Shown in pieces: positions 21,036 to 33,946 of a DNA stretch of 64,000 bases. A model generated the notes under the pieces. It did no database searches and was not told the DNA's origin. It worked only from the letters and a program-made list of their open reading frames with translations. The stretch is from Rhodocollybia butyracea (Eukaryota > Basidiomycota > Agaricomycetes > Agaricales > Omphalotaceae), in NCBI GenBank assembly GCA_015501585.1, contig JADNRY010000009.1, positions 124,001 to 188,000 on the forward strand, in the 5' to 3' direction. The position numbers were made by a program, and so were the translations under genes. How positions within the stretch are numbered: the first letter of the stretch is position 1; the number at the start of each line of letters is the position of its first letter.

Positions 21036-22788
21036 TTAAGACCCCGTTACAAAGAAAGGTTTCTTCAAGACATCATTGGCCTCCGTTTCTGCCTCTAGTG
21101 CGTCCTCAACTCTTCCAAGGTTGTCCAAACAATTAGATACACGCATCAAGGCCTTGTGCAATGTCCGAACATTTCTCGCTCGTTCCTGAGTATGAGGGTC
21201 GGTGGACGTGAACCGATATGCGAGCATTACTGCTCGTCGTGCATCGGTGAGCGCTTTCTCGTGGTTTTCTGTATCTGAGAGAATGAATGAGAGGTTGAGC
21301 AGTGCGTTAGCCAGGTCCATCCCGAAACCGTCTGGGTCCTCCCGTTCTAGGATGGAAAAGTGATGAACGGCGTCTTCCGCAGCTTCCAATGCTGCAGCTA
21401 GGTTGTTCGATCGGCGAAAACGATTGAACGGGACGTGCGTTTTCAACGTGGTAGAAGTCGTCTTTTGAGCTATTGGTTCGCTCTGACGAACAGAGAGATT
21501 ATACAACGCCGTAGCCAGATCCATTCTACATGCCTTGTCATCATTGAACACTGCCTTGTAAAGCTCAACACTCTCCGAAAGGACAGTAATGAGCTCCGTG
21601 CTGACCTTCCTTCCAGTCAGCTGGGAGTCTACATGAACATCTTTTAAGCACCGGGCAAGGTAAGTGAGAGATCTGGCCAATGCAGCGGTAGTATTAACGT
21701 TTTTGTCCCTCGTATAAGCCATCCGCCTGAGATTGACCGCCTTTCTGCCAGGGATCAACGCTTCTGATGGATGCTTCAACGATCGTAAATGTTTACACTC
21801 GCATTCAAATTTATCAGCCTGAAAATCACAGAGTGACCCGACCTCTGAGATTTTGAGAGACGGGGAGACACTGAGGTCCGACTTGACTATGGGGAGGGAC
21901 CCGGTAGACCGAGAATATCCATGAACAAGAGGCGCTAGTTTTGGAGATGAGTCCGGTTTCAGTAGTCTTGCTGATGGTAAGTAACCAAATCGGAGATTAG
22001 TTGTTGAAGCCGATGAAGTGGAAGTGTCCGATCTGGAACGGACCGGTGAGGTTGGATAGTTAGACGCCTTCAGTGCACGAAATCATTTAGCATACCGTCG
22101 GGTTGCTGTTAATCGTACGTACCTTTAGCGCCAGTGGTATTCCAACGGATTTGTGCCCCTTATCAATCTGATGAGTCACTCGTGAGGTTGTCCTTTGCAA
22201 AAGTTCATCCAGTTTACGATTGACTTGGACGTCATGATCCCCCAGCTTGCGCTCAATACGTATAGAGCTCAAAGCCTGTAAAAACAACAGTCAATCGTAG
22301 TGTCACCGCTAAATAGTTTGGCCACAAACACCAAACTCCTGGAGACAGTGTGACATCTGAGTTTCGATATCTTTGAGGGCATAAGCGATCGAATCCTTGG
22401 AGAACCATTCCGTTAGCCTTGCACTGAACGCATTGGCATGGTTCTCAGGCTTTCGACACTTTTCTAAAACCCGCTGAAGGTCACTGTATATGTATTTGGG
22501 TTAAGGACAGAAGAGGCCTCAGCATAAACTCACGCTTTGAGTTTCTCCACAGCTCGATTAAGACTATGAGAAGATTTCGAGATCTTTCTCGATTCGCTCT
22601 GTAATTGCGTCAAAGAGCTTGTGATGCGATGGGCCAAAAGCTGACGAGTTTCCCTATTATTTTTGATCTATGTGATCGTCATTATCTGCTTCGGAGGAAA
22701 TACTCGGCTGCCAAACCTGCTCGATGGTGTTACTGACTTGTAGTGCAACAGATACAGTAGCAGATACTAGAGCGAAGAGCTCCCCCAT
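21036..22788 (-). CDS. protein with helical N-terminus and TPR-like C-terminal repeats
   Basis: Six exons on the minus strand. The N-terminus MGELFALVSATVSVALQVSNTIEQ and the following helices (RETRQLLAHRITSSLTQLQ, RAVEKLKADLQRVLEKC, ALKDIETQMSHCLQEF) resemble the helical N-terminal domains of fungal STAND/NLR-like and Agaricomycete TPR proteins. A Ser/Pro-rich linker (RSRSDTSTSSAST) leads to a C-terminal region of helical pairs resembling tetratricopeptide repeats: AALARSLTYLARCL, LATALYNLSVRQS, LAAALEAAEDAVHHFSIL, LANALLNLSFILSDTENHEKAL and ALMRVSNCLDNLGRVEDAL. No nucleotide-binding motif is present, so this is not a full NLR. It is probably a protein-interaction scaffold. The start at 22788 is the ATG that gives the hydrophobic N-terminal helix; an upstream exon cannot be excluded. 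Confidence 0.6.
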
Positions 22789-23705
22789 TCGCCAGAAGGC
22801 GGGACGAAACTCAAGCTAGTAGTGCAAAGGAAAGATAGCCAGACGGACATAGAGAGACTCACATGATCATGACCTTGCGAAGTGCTGGGAGAGCAATAAC
22901 TGAATTCAGTATGAGTATCGGCCAATCGGTGAAGAGCTACACGATCATGTGATGTCACGGAGTCGCGGATTCTGAATGTGGATGCGTATGGGAAAGAAAA
23001 ATTGGCCAAAAAAAAGAAAAAGTGTTAAAAGAGACAAGTATCGTGGAACTCGGGAGGTTTGCAACAGGTTTTGAGAACCCGATCATCTGAAGCGACAAAT
23101 CCATACTTATCAAGCCGAGAATGTTGGAGACCTGAGGTGGCAGGCTTGAGGCACAACTAAGCGCTTACCTGTTGCCTGAACATTCATATTTGCCGATGCG
23201 CAGTGATAGGGGGAAAGCATGGCTCCCATGAGCCTCGAAGGTGCCCGTCGAGGTGTCGTCGAAGCCCAGCAGTGACGATTGATGGAATCCGGATTTAAAG
23301 ATCAGGCCTTCAGGTCTGAATCAGGTATACGTCGCTGTCAGCGTCCGGCGATATTGACATGTCGATATTCAGTAACGTAAGGCCGTAAGTAAGTGGCTTG
23401 GACCTTATTGACCTTACTGTCCTTAGCCTGATCCTAGCCCACAAAAGAGGGCAATCATCCCCCGAGCTCCCCTACAGCTCCCTTGCACGCAACAAACAGA
23501 TCGATCCGTGTTTCACGCTCATGGAAGGACGGGGATCTATTCTCCACTTTTGGAAAATGTTTAACTATTCTGGGAAAACGACATGTAGAATTCAAACCCG
23601 GATGTAAATGGCTTTTCTAAACTCAGCTACAGACTCGGCGTTCGAAAGTGGTACATATACAAAAAGAGTTCTCGGTTTATCATATTCCCCAATTGGATCT
23701 TATAT
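22789..23705. other. intergenic, divergent promoter region
   Basis: Separates the minus-strand TPR-like gene from the plus-strand cysteine-rich gene. A TATATATG stretch near 23700 sits just at the downstream start. No other coding signal seen. Confidence 0.4.
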
Positions 23706-24315
23706 ATGCCCTCCTCCGTAATGAACATTCGCAGTGGCGACCATTTCCGCATCCTTCCAGCGAAAGGATGTATCCGTCGCAAGCGGAGTTTATACTCACT
23801 GTTCACCGTAAGTATTTCATCTGCATACCATGTCGTCGCGGCGACTTACAGAACTCTCGGTGAACTCGTCACGTATATATTAGGTATCAAAAATCGTTCA
23901 GCATCTCAAAGCATTCCTCTTCTTCTACGAGATGTTTATTACCACAGCACCACCGAGAGCCAACGTCGACTATTCTGACCATTCGGAAAAATACTCCGAC
24001 CACAAATGTGATCATTTTGATTCGCACTATCTTGTGCGCTGTGGGTGCCCAAATGACAAGCCCCCCTCACATCCTATGCATTCCATGGACGACGCCTATC
24101 ATAGGAAGTGGTGCTCCCAGTGTTTGATGTTCTGCTATCAACCTCCGCATTGCAAATACGTGTCTCATCCAAATCGTTGGTCTATATATCCAGCATTGAT
24201 GCCAACTAGAATTTCTGCGTCCCTCTCCCGTTAGTAGCATTCCAACCTTCTCTGGCATCAAACTTACTTCGATTTTTCTATAGGGGTACTGAGACCTTTT
24301 AAAGGATGTGTTTGA
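23706..24315 (+). CDS. hypothetical cysteine/histidine-rich small protein
   Basis: Exon 1 (23706-23807, MPSSVMNIRSGDHFRILP...) joins in frame through GTAAGT...TTAG to an exon starting at 23884 (VSKIVQHLKAFLFFYEM). That exon is rich in Cys and His: KCDHFDSHYLVRCGC, SMDDAYHRKWCSQCLMFC and PPHCKYVSHPNRW. A third short exon (GTTAGT donor at about 24230, CTATAG acceptor at about 24284) would end the protein at 24315 with VLRPFKGCV; without it translation stops at 24234. Seven cysteines and several histidines in about 45 residues suggest metal binding or disulphides. There is no clear signal peptide. I do not recognise a family. Support is the open frame through two good introns and the dense Cys/His pattern. 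Confidence 0.42.
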
Positions 24316-26558
24316 AACCTTCTTCCTCCTTCCTCCTTCCTCGTTGTACCTGTGCGATGCATCGGCATTTTCGTCGCTTTCTTAGGTCTATAGGTTTCGC
24401 GTTCAAACTTGCTTGCTCGCAAGCGGCGCATCGGTACTTGGTCACCGTTTGGCTCCAAGTCAGTACCTCTTCTAGATTATCACATAGTTATTGCCTCGGG
24501 AAGGCAATGTCATGTCGATATTGTCACCTAAATGTGTATATGCTCCCTGTCAGAGACGGTGCCCTCTAATCAAGGTGCTGTTACCAAATGAAATCCTACC
24601 ACTAGTACATATGTAGCACAAGATACCCAGGCCAACGCCTTGCGGAAGGAAGCGTTGAACGATGGAATTCGAGCGACCCATAATTAATTGAAACAGAATT
24701 CGAGCGTGGTCGACCTCTGTTTATGATGACTTCACTAGATCAGTACACTATGTATAGAGAAGGATAACGTACGCCAAGTTCTCGTATTAATGAACGTTTA
24801 ACAGACGTTGCAACCGTCGGTATTATCTATATTATCTATATCTACGTTTTGCATTTGTGTTATACGCATTCTCCAGCAAAACCGACGGCGTTCTTGTCGA
24901 AACCATTTTTCGTGCATTCTGTGACTGGAAATATTTGACCCGGTAATTTCAGTGCCTTTCAATAGCTGACAGAATCAAACACTAAGCTATCTCCGAGCAG
25001 CCAAGGTGAAGTATCAGTAAGTACTTACCGAGACCGAGATCCCAAAATTGAACCCGCGAAGAGTTTGAGATGTGTGAAAATATTTGTGACAAACTTTGCA
25101 GCCCCAGTTAAGTAAAGGATAAAAATTGTCGGCCATTTTCTTCATTAAACAGCTAGCCTGGTAACCTTGAGGACTGTTATACATAGAAGAACGTCTAACC
25201 GGGTTTGTATAACCGTCAGCTTGGGAGAATGCTTTAGGCCTGCCTATCGAATAGCTTTAGTTACGGGCAAAGATTCTAGCACCAGATAGATCGTACATAG
25301 TAGTGTCTTTGTGCTGCATTTATGGTGAGAAGTACGGGGTAGGTCATTCTAGACATACGAGAGAAAGTTTTGGAGTGGAATCAGAACGACGAGAAAGAAG
25401 TTTTTCGATCAATGGAAAGTTCAAGACGGCGGACAACGTATGGTCTGTAACTTGAATAACGGTTCCTGAGTCGAACCATCGCCGTACTCAATTGACTGGC
25501 GATGTGGAAGTTAAAGAGGTGGCCTGATTTTTCTCCAGATAGATAGAGATTTTGCATGTGAGACCCAGAGAGCAGAAGTACTGGCTATCGCAGCGATAAC
25601 GGCTGAGAATCGAGGTGGAAAAGCAGAATTACCATTTTAGACTTGATCGAAAAACTCTGAGGAGTATCGAAATTGTTCCGACCCAAAGCCTGCCCAACGT
25701 AGCACTTCCGCATTGATTAGTGGCTGGGCTGGCGCTCGATGGATCTGAATAGTACTTTAAAGTGGGGTTCCCGCCAATGTCGCCGACTTTTTCTCAGGCT
25801 AGGACTGACTTGAGGTCAGTTCAGATAATGACATTGTCACAATCGAAAAGATGTATCATCGAGCTCGGGCTCGGTTGACGATGAACGTTGGTCAGAAGAA
25901 TCGTCCCACGTCGCTACACCAGGGTAGCACTGACTGGAGGCCTACCAAGAGACTGTACGAAAAAGACATCTAGAAAGAGATCCGAGGAATCCCAAGTCAC
26001 GACTCAAGCTCAAGCTCAAGGAAGGTTGGATATAGATCGTTTGGAGCTAGTGGTTGACAAGGGGGGATTATGGGCACAACATGGTCGTTGCATATCGAGA
26101 AAAGATACCACGGAAAGCGTCTTGTTCCACGATAATTGACACTTTCGTTATGTCGTTTCGAAGTAAGTATGACAGCAGGTTAAGGTTCATAGTCAGGCGC
26201 GTGTTATCTGAGGACAACGTCCATGTGGCCGAGCTACTTCGATTTTGCTTCGGTTTTGGAGTTTAGGTATGAAACGCTTGAATTTGCCTTGAATAGTTAT
26301 AGTAGAATGCTAGAAGTATTTTTGGACGGAATGACCAGACGTCTGCAGTAGCTTGAGTAGTCAGTAAGGTCCGAGAGTTTCGAAAAATGCTGAAAACACG
26401 CCAGTAAGTTGATACCACAGATAATGAGGGCGTCCAGCTTCCAATAGAACCTAGCGCTTATATTAGCGCCTTATTCTTGCCGTTTTCGGCCTTGATGTGC
26501 ACTTCACACTGAGGACCATTCTCCCGTAACCAGGATAGTTTGTTTATGTACATACATA
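24316..26558. other. 2.2-kb gene-poor region
   Basis: Open frames at 24306-24569 and 25888-26266 lack motifs or plausible splice partners. Minor repeats are present (ATTATCTAT runs near 24822, AAGCTC units near 26000). I see no gene, RNA gene or transposon that I can support. Confidence 0.4.
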
Positions 26559-28631
26559 CTACAGTTCGTCATATGCACCGGGCCCATTCTCTTTTCCTGA
26601 AGGGTGAAATATGGATGACACTCCATGAAGACCTTGTAAACACATCCTCATGATTCTTGCCATGCATCCCAACGTACTCTCCTTGCATATTTGTATGAAG
26701 GATACGACACGCATGCGTGCTTCATCGAACAAGTTGTTTGAAGATTCCCCTCTAGATGTTGGAGATCTTCGTGGCTTGAGAGGTGATTTGGTCAGCGAAA
26801 GAGACCCATTGATGGAAAGGAAACAACACACTATCGGAATTGCAGCTTTCTCGGCTTCAAGGATTAATTGTTCAGACTCTGTCGAGCTCATATCTGCCCA
26901 TAACTGACGGAACTGGTTTACAGCTTCTAGACTCTCGCTGAACCGATGCAACGTATTGACAAGGGCAACTACTTCGGATCGTTGTAGAAGATTAGCGTTT
27001 GTGTGAGGACTAGAAAAGGCAAAAGAGTTAAATATCGTGCATTTCAAGTGCAGGAGCTTGACTAACTCGAGGGCTTTTTCGTCTAGTTCAAATAAAACTT
27101 TGAGAGCGGTGGCGATCCCTGTTGTCTGGATTTTACCCCAAAGGCGACACTTGTCACAGCCGACGCAATCCATGATTCGAGTAACATTCCGAAAATGAGC
27201 CTTGAATTCCTCTTTGAGGATCTAAATCGATACGTCAATAAGGTTGGAGTAACGAAACAAACATGTGCCTACATTAGCATTTTCGCCTCGAAACAAGACA
27301 CTTTCGTCAAACTTGCCAGCTTTTTGAGCGATGGATATGACATTGAGTAGTTTTTCTTTGGTTTCTACGTCGTCTTGAACAGTACCCGTCGAACAGTAAT
27401 CGTAAGCTGTTAAGTAAGGTCCTAGGCGAGCTACTGCCCGAAGTAATAATACAGTATTGAAATAAATATATTGCAGACGTTCTGGATGAGAAGCAATCCT
27501 GTTGACGAAGCACTGCAAATTAGGGCTCTGAGATGCCTATGAGTAGATGTTAAGTGGGAGCTAAGCGTCACTTACCCATTCGCCGGTAGTCTGATTTAGA
27601 TATTCGGCACAGATATGAGTAGATATTGAAGCATGCAGGCCTAGAGTTAGGTTTAGCACGATTGGAACCAGGACAATAGTCACCTACCAGATATAACTTT
27701 ATAGTATACTCTCTTCTCCAAGCATTGATCGGTGTCTGCCCCATCTTCGCGGAGAACATCCGTCATAGTATCTGGTAGTGTGACAGCTGCAGGAGCTTTC
27801 CCCGACATGAGAGTAAACTCCGATAAACCAAAACAGTTCTCTTCATAGATAGTCCGCCATATTCGATGAGCTTCCGGCCCTGAGTACCCCGTAAATCGTT
27901 CGGGAACCAGTGTCAAGTCGTAGTAGTCGCCCTCTAGATTGGTCAGACGTCGTGGATCGAAATACATTGTTGCAGCTTACCGGTGTTGTCATCAAGCCAA
28001 CAAAAGTCGGAATCTCGGTAGTAGCACCCTGGTAGTTCGTGTCGCTAGCATGACATTAGAAAGTTAGGAGCAACTGAAGAGGGGTTCAGCGTACTTCGTC
28101 TACCAGACCATCGACTTTACTAAGCGCGCTTGCTCTCCATTTGAGAGGGACTTGGCTCTGTCAGAACTTTCAGCGGCTTTAACTTTCGGTGATTCGAAGA
28201 CACCAACCTCGTCGATAGTAGTTATTGCGCATGAAGGATTGGCGCATTTGGACTGATCAGCCCATCCCAGAGGACATTCGCGATAGAGGTCAATTTGGAA
28301 ATATTTGAAGAAGGGCAACTGGACAAGTTCGTGGACATTGGAAAACAAATCTCCATTGACACTCTCTACGGTTTCATAGTCGCACATTGTAGTATCTATT
28401 GGGCCCGTAGGCTTGAAAAAGTGTGTAAGTAGTTAAACAGCAAAAAGATTGAGAAATAACAGAGGTCACCTTAGGGTTCTCGCATTCTGATATATTAACC
28501 GGGTGGTGCTCCAGAACGCTTTGAACCTGGTCTTTCCGTATTAATGTCTCCGACAAGAAGGAACTAGCATTTGCGGTCCATAGGGTCTGCAAGACGAAGA
28601 GTAGCTTAAAGAATGTGCACAGACCGTGCAT
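26559..28631 (-). CDS. ERO1: ERO1 endoplasmic reticulum oxidoreductin
   Basis: Flavin-dependent oxidase that reoxidises protein disulphide isomerase in the ER lumen. The minus-strand exons begin with a signal peptide (MHGLCTFFKLLFVLQTLWTA). The family core follows: CDYETVESVNGDLF, LVQLPFFKYFQIDLYREC (shuttle cysteine region), ANPSCAITTIDEV, GCYYRDSDFCWLDD, YYDLTLVPERFTGYSGPEA, HRIWRTIYEENCFG, CLEKRVYYKVISGLHASIS and NLQCFVNRIASHPERLQY. The active site CVGCDKCRLWGK (C-x2-C-x2-C) and GIATALKVLFELDE come next. The 3' exon adds about 100 less conserved residues. The junction near 28108/28045 is uncertain: the frame is kept only with a weak GTCTGG donor, whereas a better-looking donor at about 28091 would need a different upstream frame. 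Introns are otherwise canonical. Confidence 0.9.
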
Positions 28632-29126
28632 TTAAGTTCCAGAAGGAAAAGTGGTGTAATGACAAATCGGAATAGGAGACTGACGTGTCCAGCATTCCAC
28701 ACGCTTTACTATTCCGGACTTGTTCTGAGCCCCAATAAACCCGATAACTGGCCTACGGAATCTGGATTGCGAGTAAATTACCCTGGATTTCGTTCACTTC
28801 GGGTTTGTACGCGTAAATGACACGTAAAAAAACTGTTGGATTTGTTTCCGCCAAAACATGTAATAATCACAATCGAAGCCACATGTCCCGAATTTTACTT
28901 GCTCTAGGATATCGATAGGATAAGATAACCGCTGCTCAACATTCCCTGCTTTACTTTCTACTGAGATACTGTCAGTCGTCAAATTAGCCGGAAAGAAGTC
29001 GGTCCCACGAAACCAAATTTCAATCTTAATCTTTAACCACCACCACAACCCTAAGTCATCTGCTAATTTTTGGCATTTGACGGTTTTTTTTTTCGTCACA
29101 GGCTATTCGTTCTTCGGACACCCGCA
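28632..29126. other. divergent promoter between ERO1 and the KH protein
   Basis: Holds the start regions of both flanking genes. A minus-strand open frame at 28794-29099 has biased composition and no motif, so I left it out. Confidence 0.5.
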
Positions 29127-32100
29127 ATGGCCCTCTCTGCTGCAGACCTCCAGGTAATTCTGCTTCGTCACTAGTCTACTTACGTCTTGACACAATGAGT
29201 AAACAGAAGAAACACGACGCGGAAGGCGCGCCGGACCCTTTTCCTGCTTTGCCCGAGGAACCTGCCCAGTCTCGTTCCAAGCAAGTCAAACAGGAATTGG
29301 AGTTGGACACAGACTCTCGTCAGGCTTTTCCGTCTCTCGCTTCTTCAGCGCCAGTAGCAAAACCGGCTATCCAGTCGGCATGGGGTGCCTCTAATGGTCC
29401 TCGCATCAAACCCGTCATCAACAAGCAGCCCGTTTTCGCCGACTCTTTCACTATTGCTACCGCTGAGCTCGCTAACAAGGACACTAAACCTGTAGGAGAC
29501 GGCGTCAAACAGGTCACGGCAAAGTACAAAGTAAAGGTCGAGGCTTCTGGGAACCAACGTCAAACTACTTTCCATATGAAGGCCGAGTCTCAGCGAGAGT
29601 TGGACAAGGCTAAGAGACTTCTTTTAGCCCTTCTCAGTCCCACTGTGTGTACTCTTCCATACTGGTTCACTGCCCGTCATATTCACGGTCTGTAATAGGA
29701 AACGTTCAGCGTGACTGCTCCGGTTTCCACGATTTCGACTATCATTGGCCCAAAAGGTATTCTTGTTTCTCTTTGATTCGCAGCATTATGTTCATGCGTT
29801 GCAGGTGCAACGCTCAAACAGATTCGGGACACAACCAACGTAAAGATTGACATTCCTCCCAAGGATTCCCTCAACGGTGCAACAAATGGTACAAATGGTC
29901 ACACTGCTGGAGATGATGAGGACGAGGAGCCTTCTGTTCAGATTACCGTCACTGGCCCCAAACCATCGGCTATGGAAGCTGTTGATCTGTTGAAACAGAT
30001 CATCGCTTCAAAGACTTCCAAGAGCACTCAGCGTATCCGTGATATCCCTGCTCATGTCCTTCCTTTCGTTCTGGTTAGGAAGAGTGTCTACGAAGCAGCA
30101 GCTAAGGGTGGTGATCTCAAGCTTCAAAGCAGTGGTCGTGAGATCACCGCCAGCGGTGAACGTGAGGCTGTCACAAGCGTTCTTGACTTGATCAAGACTG
30201 ATATCGCTGGGCTCTCGTCCGGTTTAACGTCTCTCAAGATCTCACTCCCCAAGAGACAGCATCGTCTCTTGTTTGGCAAGGGTGCGCAGGATATCATGGC
30301 AAAGAGTAAATGCGCCGTTGTTGTGTCCAATTTTGATGACCCTAGTGACGAGGTCACCGTCTGGGGTCAAGCTGCTGATCTTCCGGCTGGCCTCGGTGCG
30401 GTCATGGAACAGGCCAACTCCAAGTACATCCACGAGTTCCCGCTTCCCGGACCTGTTGCCTTGTCCAAGCAACTTTTGGAATACATGAACCGCATCGGCT
30501 ACACCAAGACGTTGAGTGAGAAACATGCTGGTGTTTCCATTTTTACTCCCAGTCCTGCTGTCATCGAACGGGCCCATTCCTTGGTCATTGATATCGTCGG
30601 TGACAAACCTGCTGTCGATGCTGTAGTTAGGCAGGTTTCGGAGCTGATTGGCAAACTCATCGGCGCTACCAAAGAGGTTTCTATTGATTGGCTTATCCAC
30701 CGTGTCGTTAATGGCAAGAATGCAAAGAAGTACGTGCATTATGTTGCTAGTTTGCTACTGAAATACACCTACTGATTGCCCAACAGGATCAAACAGTTCC
30801 ACGACACTTACAACGTCTCAGTTTACTTCCCTTCTGAATCTGCCGAGCAATCTTCAGTCCTTTTGGTATACGACCCTCTTAGCAAGGCTGCTTCGCCTTC
30901 TCCCGACGACAAAGCAAAGAGTCTGGATGAGGTGACGAAAGAGTTGTTGAAAATGGCCAAAGACGCTGCCGACGTGAAGAGTGAAACACTTCAAGTCGAA
31001 AAACGCTGGCATGACGCTGTCATCGGACAAGGAGGCACTACCTTGAATGCGTAAGCTCATATCACTTGTTCTTGGACTCCGTGTGAATATTTTTCTTGCA
31101 GAATCATCGGTGAGGATAAAACTTTATCCATCAAATTCGGACTTGAAGCGGGTGAATCTACCACGGAGGACACCATTCTCATCCGTGGTATTTCGACGGA
31201 CGTTTCCCGTGCAAGTAAGGAGATTCTCAAGATCGTCGAGAACGCGAAAAACGATGAAATCGTCAATAGCTTTGTTAGTACTGCCCTCATCTGTCAAATC
31301 ATCTGTAGCTGACTACTTTGATAGTCGACGGACTTCGAAATTTCTTCTGAATACGTTGGTCGTATTGTGGGCGCACAAGGTTCCGGTGTTAACAAGTTGA
31401 GAGATCAATTAGGGTTTGTGTCTCACCAATTTGTCGTTATTTCAAGCTAACTTGGTACCCCAGTGTCAAGGTAGATGTGTCAGACGACTTCGATGACAAG
31501 GAATCCTCGGGAAAGAAGAAAAAGTCTGTGCATCACAAGTCTAAAATTACGGTTTGTATATTTTTAAAAAATTTTACAAGTACTATTTTTTGACTTCTTT
31601 TTAGATCACCGGCCGGAAGGAGAACGTCGAAGAAGCCCAGAAGCGGATTTTGGCCCAAGTTGAACGCCTTGTAAGACGCTCTTGTTCGTGGACATGAACG
31701 GCTTCTCATCATTTTTCCACTACTCTTTAGGCTGACGAGACTTCCGAAATTCTCAAAATTCCTAGTCAATACCATTCTGGACTCATTGGTCAAAACGGCA
31801 AATATGTCATTCGGTTGGAGGAGAAGTACTCTGTAAAGATCACATTTCCTAGACAGACTGCCGAGAATGGAGAAGGGAAGACTAGGGAACAGCTCAAATT
31901 GGACGAAGTCCTTGTCAAGGGTGGAAAGAAAGGTGTCGCTGCTGCCAAGTCGGAGCTATTGGATGTAAGTCGATCTTTGCTTGATTTGAATAGCATGCTT
32001 ATTCATAATTGCCTTTCTTTTAGGCCGTTGAATTCGAGAAGGAAACTAACAATGTTCTCAAATTCACGGTCCCTACCCGGTCTGTTGCTCGTATCCTTGG

Positions 32101-33568
32101 AAAAGGTGGAGCGTCTATCAACGAAATCAAGGACACGACCGAGGCTCAGATCGACGTAGAGAAAGTCAGTGACGACCAGACTAATATCACTGTCCGTGGA
32201 ACAAAGAAGGCAATCAACGCCGCCAAGGCCGCTATCGTCGCCATCTCCGACCAGGTTGCGGAGGAAATCACTGTCTCAGTTACCGTCGAAAACAAATACC
32301 ATCGCACGCTTATTGGTGCTGGTGGTCAAGGGCTCAAAGACTTGGTTTCTCGTTGCGGAGGTGACCCTGACCCGAGATTGCTGGCTAGTTTGATCAGATT
32401 GTCAGTATGCTTTAGTTATTCATACCTTTTGATATTCACTCATATCACACCCAGCCCCCGTCAAGGCGATCCCTCAAATGAAGTTCGTCTTCGTGGTGAA
32501 CCATCCATCGTAAAAAAGCTCAAGGTAGAGCTCGAAAAGGCGATCAGTGCATTGCGCGACCGCGTTATCTTGGCGGTCGAAATTCCTTCATCTTCACACC
32601 GTGCTCTCATTGGTCGTGGAGGCCAACACTTGAATGAGTTGCAAGAGCGAACGGGTGCTCAAGTTCAGTTCCCTGGCTCTCGTTCCTACGCTCAGGTCGG
32701 TGAAGCGGAAAATGGATCTGAGATGAGTGGTGTGGACCCTGCAAACATAGTCAAAGTAACTGGTTCTCGCTCGGCTTGCGAGAAGGCGGTTGAAGCTTTG
32801 CAGGTGAGTATTGATATGAATATGACTGAATGTTTGTTTGATCAATAATATGTTTTAGAAATCTGTGAAAGTGGCTTCGCCAGAACTCATCACTACCACT
32901 GTTTCTGTTCCCTTGAAATATCATCACGCCATTTCTCAACAAGGACAGTTCTTCCGCAACCTCCGAAATTTCGGTGTTCAAGTTGATCAGTCTGTTCAAG
33001 CCCAAAAACCGGTAGTCCCTTCGAAGCCAGCTTCTTCTAACGGTGAAGCTACGGCTCGCATCGATGAAGAAGAGGACAGTACCGTTCCTGAAATCGAGTG
33101 GGAGGTCGCCCCCAACTATCAGGATGGAGAAGAAGGTGACTCTGTATGGACTTTGAAGGCTCGAGACCAGGAGGGATTAGACCGTGCTCAAAAGCTTATC
33201 CAAGAAGCTATTGGACATGCAGAAAGAATGTCCTTTGTTGGTTTCCTCACCCTTCCTGACAGATCTGCATTTCCTCGGATTGTTGGTTCCAAAGGTGCTA
33301 ACGTCATGCGCTTGCGTAGTGAGACTGGTGCAGACATTACAGGTAACTTTCTAGTTGACCCTATTTTATACGCACCACTTACTTGGACTCTTTTCTTTCC
33401 CAGTGAGTCGGGAGAACAGTACCATCGTTATTACAGGTATATATATTAATCTTTTCATAACCAACTTCCGGACTTATTTTGTGTCCAGGTTCGGAACATG
33501 ATATAAATGCTGCGAAAACCGCCATCATCAAGTTGGCTTCTGGTGGACGCCAACGTCGTAACGAATGA
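29127..33568 (+). CDS. SCP160: vigilin/SCP160-type multi-KH RNA-binding protein
   Basis: Starts with a 27-nt exon (MALSAADLQ) spliced to KKHDAEGAPDPFPALPEEP. The ATG at 29195 lies inside that intron, so I prefer 29127. A disordered N-terminus is followed by a chain of KH domains, visible as GxxG loops: IIGPKGATLKQI, LLFGKGAQDIM, VIGQGGTTLNA, IVGAQGSGVNKL, LIGQNGKYVIRL, ILGKGGASINEI, LIGAGGQGLKDL, LIGRGGQHLNEL and IVGSKGANVMRL. It ends in GGRQRRNE. Vigilins bind mRNA on polysomes and at the ER. A GTCAGT donor near 32399 is needed to give LIRFPRQGDPSNE, a segment typical of fungal homologues. Several degenerate KH copies in the middle are normal for the family. Confidence 0.9.
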
Positions 33569-33946
33569 GCCTATCCAATTAAAAAGGCAAGCGGGTTAAA
33601 GGACAAGCTACATCACTATTAGGATAGGATACACGCACAATTGTGTGATGGAAAAGAACTGAACTTATCTATTTGTTTAAAGATGCCTCTATACTTTGCA
33701 TGCTTCCTGTAATCAAGGCATTCGTCCCCGCTATCGTACAATCTATGACTGAATTGAGAAGATCGTCTCGATGAGCATCTCAGTGAGCATATTTTGGAAG
33801 AGCCTTGTCCTTTGTATATTGGTGGCCTACATATATCACAGTCACACATAATATACAACTCCTTGCAAGATAATAACATAATACAACATGAAATACCGAT
33901 GAAATACCACTCTGCCTGGCCTGCTAGCGAACTACGGGAGAACATT
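33569..33946. other. convergent 3' region between SCP160 and the Zn2Cys6 gene
   Basis: Only 3' UTR-like sequence; no coding signal seen. Confidence 0.5.

Noticed and set aside
28794..29099. 101-codon minus-strand open frame upstream of the KH gene
   Set aside because: No motif, odd composition, and it overlaps the promoter and leader of the plus-strand gene.
30242..30739. 165-codon minus-strand open frame
   Set aside because: Shadow of the KH-domain protein exon on the other strand.
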